Of a DNA stretch of 6,496 nucleotides, positions 5,267 to 6,496 are shown one piece after another. Origin of the DNA: Chloroflexota bacterium. Its GTDB lineage: Bacteria; Chloroflexota; Chloroflexia; QHBQ01; JADMIH01. Both the position numbers and the translations under genes were made by a program. Under the pieces are notes generated by a model, which was not told the origin of the DNA, did no database searches, and worked only from the letters and a program-made list of their open reading frames with translations. Within the stretch, counting starts at the first letter, position 1; the number at the start of each line of letters is the position of its first letter. Where the stretch lies: assembly GCA_015478675.1 (NCBI GenBank), contig JADMIH010000205.1, forward strand, positions 1-6,496, in the 5' to 3' direction.

Positions 5267-6322
5267 CTACATGTACTCATGCAGGTCCTCGCAGAACTTC
5301 TCTATTGTGTCGCGGCGTAGCTCGTACATCACGCGATTGTCCTGATTGATTTCTTTGATGAGGCCGGCGTCGCGTAACACTCGCATGTGGCGCGAGATGG
5401 AGGAGGGTGTGATGCCACACTTGGCGGCCAGGCGCGAACCATAATACTCTTTGTCCTTGGCGATAGCACGCAGGATGGTCATACGAGTAGGGTCCTCCAG
5501 GGCGCGAGCTACTCCCACAATGCGACGCTGCACATGGGCCATGGCGTTGCGATGCTCGTCGGATGTGAGCGCATCATAGAGGATGATCATCTGGCCGTAG
5601 CCGTACATTATCATCGAGGACATGCTCAGGAAGAGAGAAGGCACCAGCAGCACCTTCTCCAAAGGATACCCCTCTGGGAATTCGTCAGGCGTGGTGCGGT
5701 TGGCGAGGAAGCGTTCCTGTACGGCAGCAAGGCGGTCAGGGCCGAGCGATACGGTGCGCTCTCGCACACTTTCCTCCCAGCGTGGGCGTAGCTTGCCGAC
5801 CTGATCACGAAATACGTTCTGCCAGTAAGTTCTCAGCAGGCGCAGCAGGCGTGTGCGGGTGGTGTCGGCTTCAGTGGCAAGCACCTGCAAGGCCTGCCTC
5901 CAGCCCTGGTCGTGGATTCGATGCTCACCGCCGTAAGATTTCATCAGCATAGCCAGCAGGCGCAGAGGGTGAGATGCCATGTTGGCTATGTCGGTGGGCG
6001 ACATTACCCGGCCTGCTGCGTAGAAGATGAAGTCCTCCGCGGCCATAGTCTCCAGATAGCGAAAAAAGCCTTCCACGTCAGAGTGATCAGGATAGTCAAC
6101 GGCCAGTTCTACCAGGCGGTTCTCGAAAAGGGAGTAGAAGTAATCTGCTTCTTCTCGCATCTGGGGCGAGAGGTCACGTTTTACTTCAGCAGACCACTGC
6201 TCATGCCGCTCACTGGCATGGCTCATGGTGCCGAGTGATACGAACATTTCGTAGAGGGGTGAGATGAGGAAATTGACAGCAGGCGCTGATGAAGGGGCAT
6301 CGGGCGCAACAAGCACGGGCAT
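5267..6322 (-). CDS. ArsR-type winged-helix transcriptional regulator with long N-terminal domain
   Basis: The 351-residue protein joins a helical N-terminal region of about 265 residues to a C-terminal ArsR-like winged helix. The DNA-binding part is clear: ALEDPTRMTILRAI (274-287), GSRLAAKCGIT (295-305), the recognition helix TPSSISRHMRVLRDAGLI (305-322), then the wing ending at NRVMYEL (329-335). This order matches ArsR-family proteins, but at about three times the usual length; the N-terminal part resembles the DUF5937-type sensor region of some actinobacterial and Chloroflexota regulators, by general memory only. The classical metal-binding CxC motif is absent, and the only cysteines are C302 and C344, so metal sensing is not supported. 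ATG 6322 has AAAGGAG (6331-6337) 8 nt upstream. The target is unknown; palindromes in its own promoter suggest autoregulation. Confidence 0.85.
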   Translation of the reverse strand: MPVLVAPDAPSSAPAVNFLISPLYEMFVSLGTMSHASERHEQWSAEVKRDLSPQMREEADYFYSLFENRLVELAVDYPDHSDVEGFFRYLETMAAEDFIFYAAGRVMSPTDIANMASHPLRLLAMLMKSYGGEHRIHDQGWRQALQVLATEADTTRTRLLRLLRTYWQNVFRDQVGKLRPRWEESVRERTVSLGPDRLAAVQERFLANRTTPDEFPEGYPLEKVLLVPSLFLSMSSMIMYGYGQMIILYDALTSDEHRNAMAHVQRRIVGVARALEDPTRMTILRAIAKDKEYYGSRLAAKCGITPSSISRHMRVLRDAGLIKEINQDNRVMYELRRDTIEKFCEDLHEYM

Positions 6323-6330
6323 AGTAGAAT

Positions 6331-6337
6331 CTCCTTT
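6331..6337 (-). promoter_or_regulatory. Shine-Dalgarno site for the regulator gene
   Basis: On the minus strand AAAGGAG lies 8 nt before ATG 6322. It supports this start, and no competing in-frame start with a better site is seen nearby. Confidence 0.7.
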
Positions 6338-6437
6338 ATCTGAGGCTGAGTCTCACAGGTTGGAGCAAGCAGAGAAAACAAGTAAGGAGCGGGAGATAAG
6401 GCGAGTCTGCAATTGCTTATTAGCCAACCGGACAATC

Positions 6438-6466
6438 ATCATACTATGATTACGCGCTATTGTCAA
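6438..6466 (-). promoter_or_regulatory. Near-consensus sigma70 promoter of the regulator gene
   Basis: On the minus strand a perfect TTGACA (-35, 6461-6466) and TATGAT (-10, 6438-6443) are separated by exactly 17 bp. Transcription would start at about 6431, giving a leader of about 110 nt before ATG 6322. This is the strongest promoter in the window. Confidence 0.85.
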
Positions 6467-6468
6467 TA
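6438..6468. promoter_or_regulatory. Two palindromes covering the -10 and -35, candidate operators
   Basis: ATCATACTATGAT (6438-6450) is a 6-bp inverted repeat around one base and contains the -10 box. TATTGTCAATA (6458-6468) is a 5-bp inverted repeat around one base and contains the -35 box. Their centres are 19 bp apart, near two helical turns, so two dimers could bind on one face of the DNA. Binding by the adjacent ArsR-type regulator is inference. Confidence 0.45.
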
Positions 6469-6496
6469 CGCAATTTTCTGGTGATTACCCACATCT

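Noticed and set aside
5387..5791. 134-codon open frame on the plus strand
   Set aside because: It is antisense to the winged-helix regulator, whose domain is clear; no ribosome site or family motif supports it.
6264..6449. 61-codon open frame on the plus strand over the regulator's start and promoter
   Set aside because: It covers the start codon, leader and -10 box of the minus-strand gene, has no good Shine-Dalgarno site, and its product resembles nothing known to me.
1..6496. tRNA, rRNA, insertion sequence or prophage content
   Set aside because: No cloverleaf, transposase, integrase, phage structural gene or terminal inverted repeat of an insertion sequence was seen on either strand.

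Overview
This 6.5 kb window looks like bacterial chromosome, most likely from the phylum Chloroflexota. The basis is the moderately high GC content, the S-layer-homology-like repeats with paired cysteines at the left edge, a bacterial translin homologue, and a mix of TTG and ATG starts. The placement rests on family distribution as remembered, not on a search. Class and genus cannot be read from the window.

Layout: the 3' end of a gene for a secreted or surface protein with two SLH-like repeats (1-489) closes at a strong hairpin terminator (552-587). A sigma70-type promoter (604-631) then starts a run of six plus-strand genes: a DedA-family membrane protein (718-1368), a Clp/crotonase-fold protein of the SDH proteinase family whose nucleophilic serine appears to be glycine (1374-2387), a translin-family protein (2464-3159), a 100-residue protein joining a Cas4-like N-terminal motif to one membrane helix (3149-3451), a DinB-fold metalloprotein (3498-4025) and a DegV/FakB-type fatty-acid-binding protein (4101-4964). 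Gaps are 5 to 76 bp and one junction overlaps. No convincing internal terminator is seen, so co-transcription is plausible but not proven. The longest gap (2388-2463) holds an AT-rich degenerate heptanucleotide repeat with an inverted copy.

An intergenic stretch of about 300 bp (4965-5266) with several hairpins separates this run from a convergent gene for a 351-residue regulator with a C-terminal ArsR-type winged helix (5267-6322, minus). That gene has a near-consensus promoter (6438-6466) whose -35 and -10 elements each lie in a short palindrome, which suggests operator control.

The most interesting part is 1374-3451: a protease-fold protein lacking its expected nucleophile, followed by a translin-family (nuclease or RNA-binding) protein overlapping a membrane-anchored fragment of a Cas4-like domain. 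Joint function in nucleic-acid processing near the membrane is inference. DinB and DegV are common housekeeping-type families that do not obviously fit that theme.
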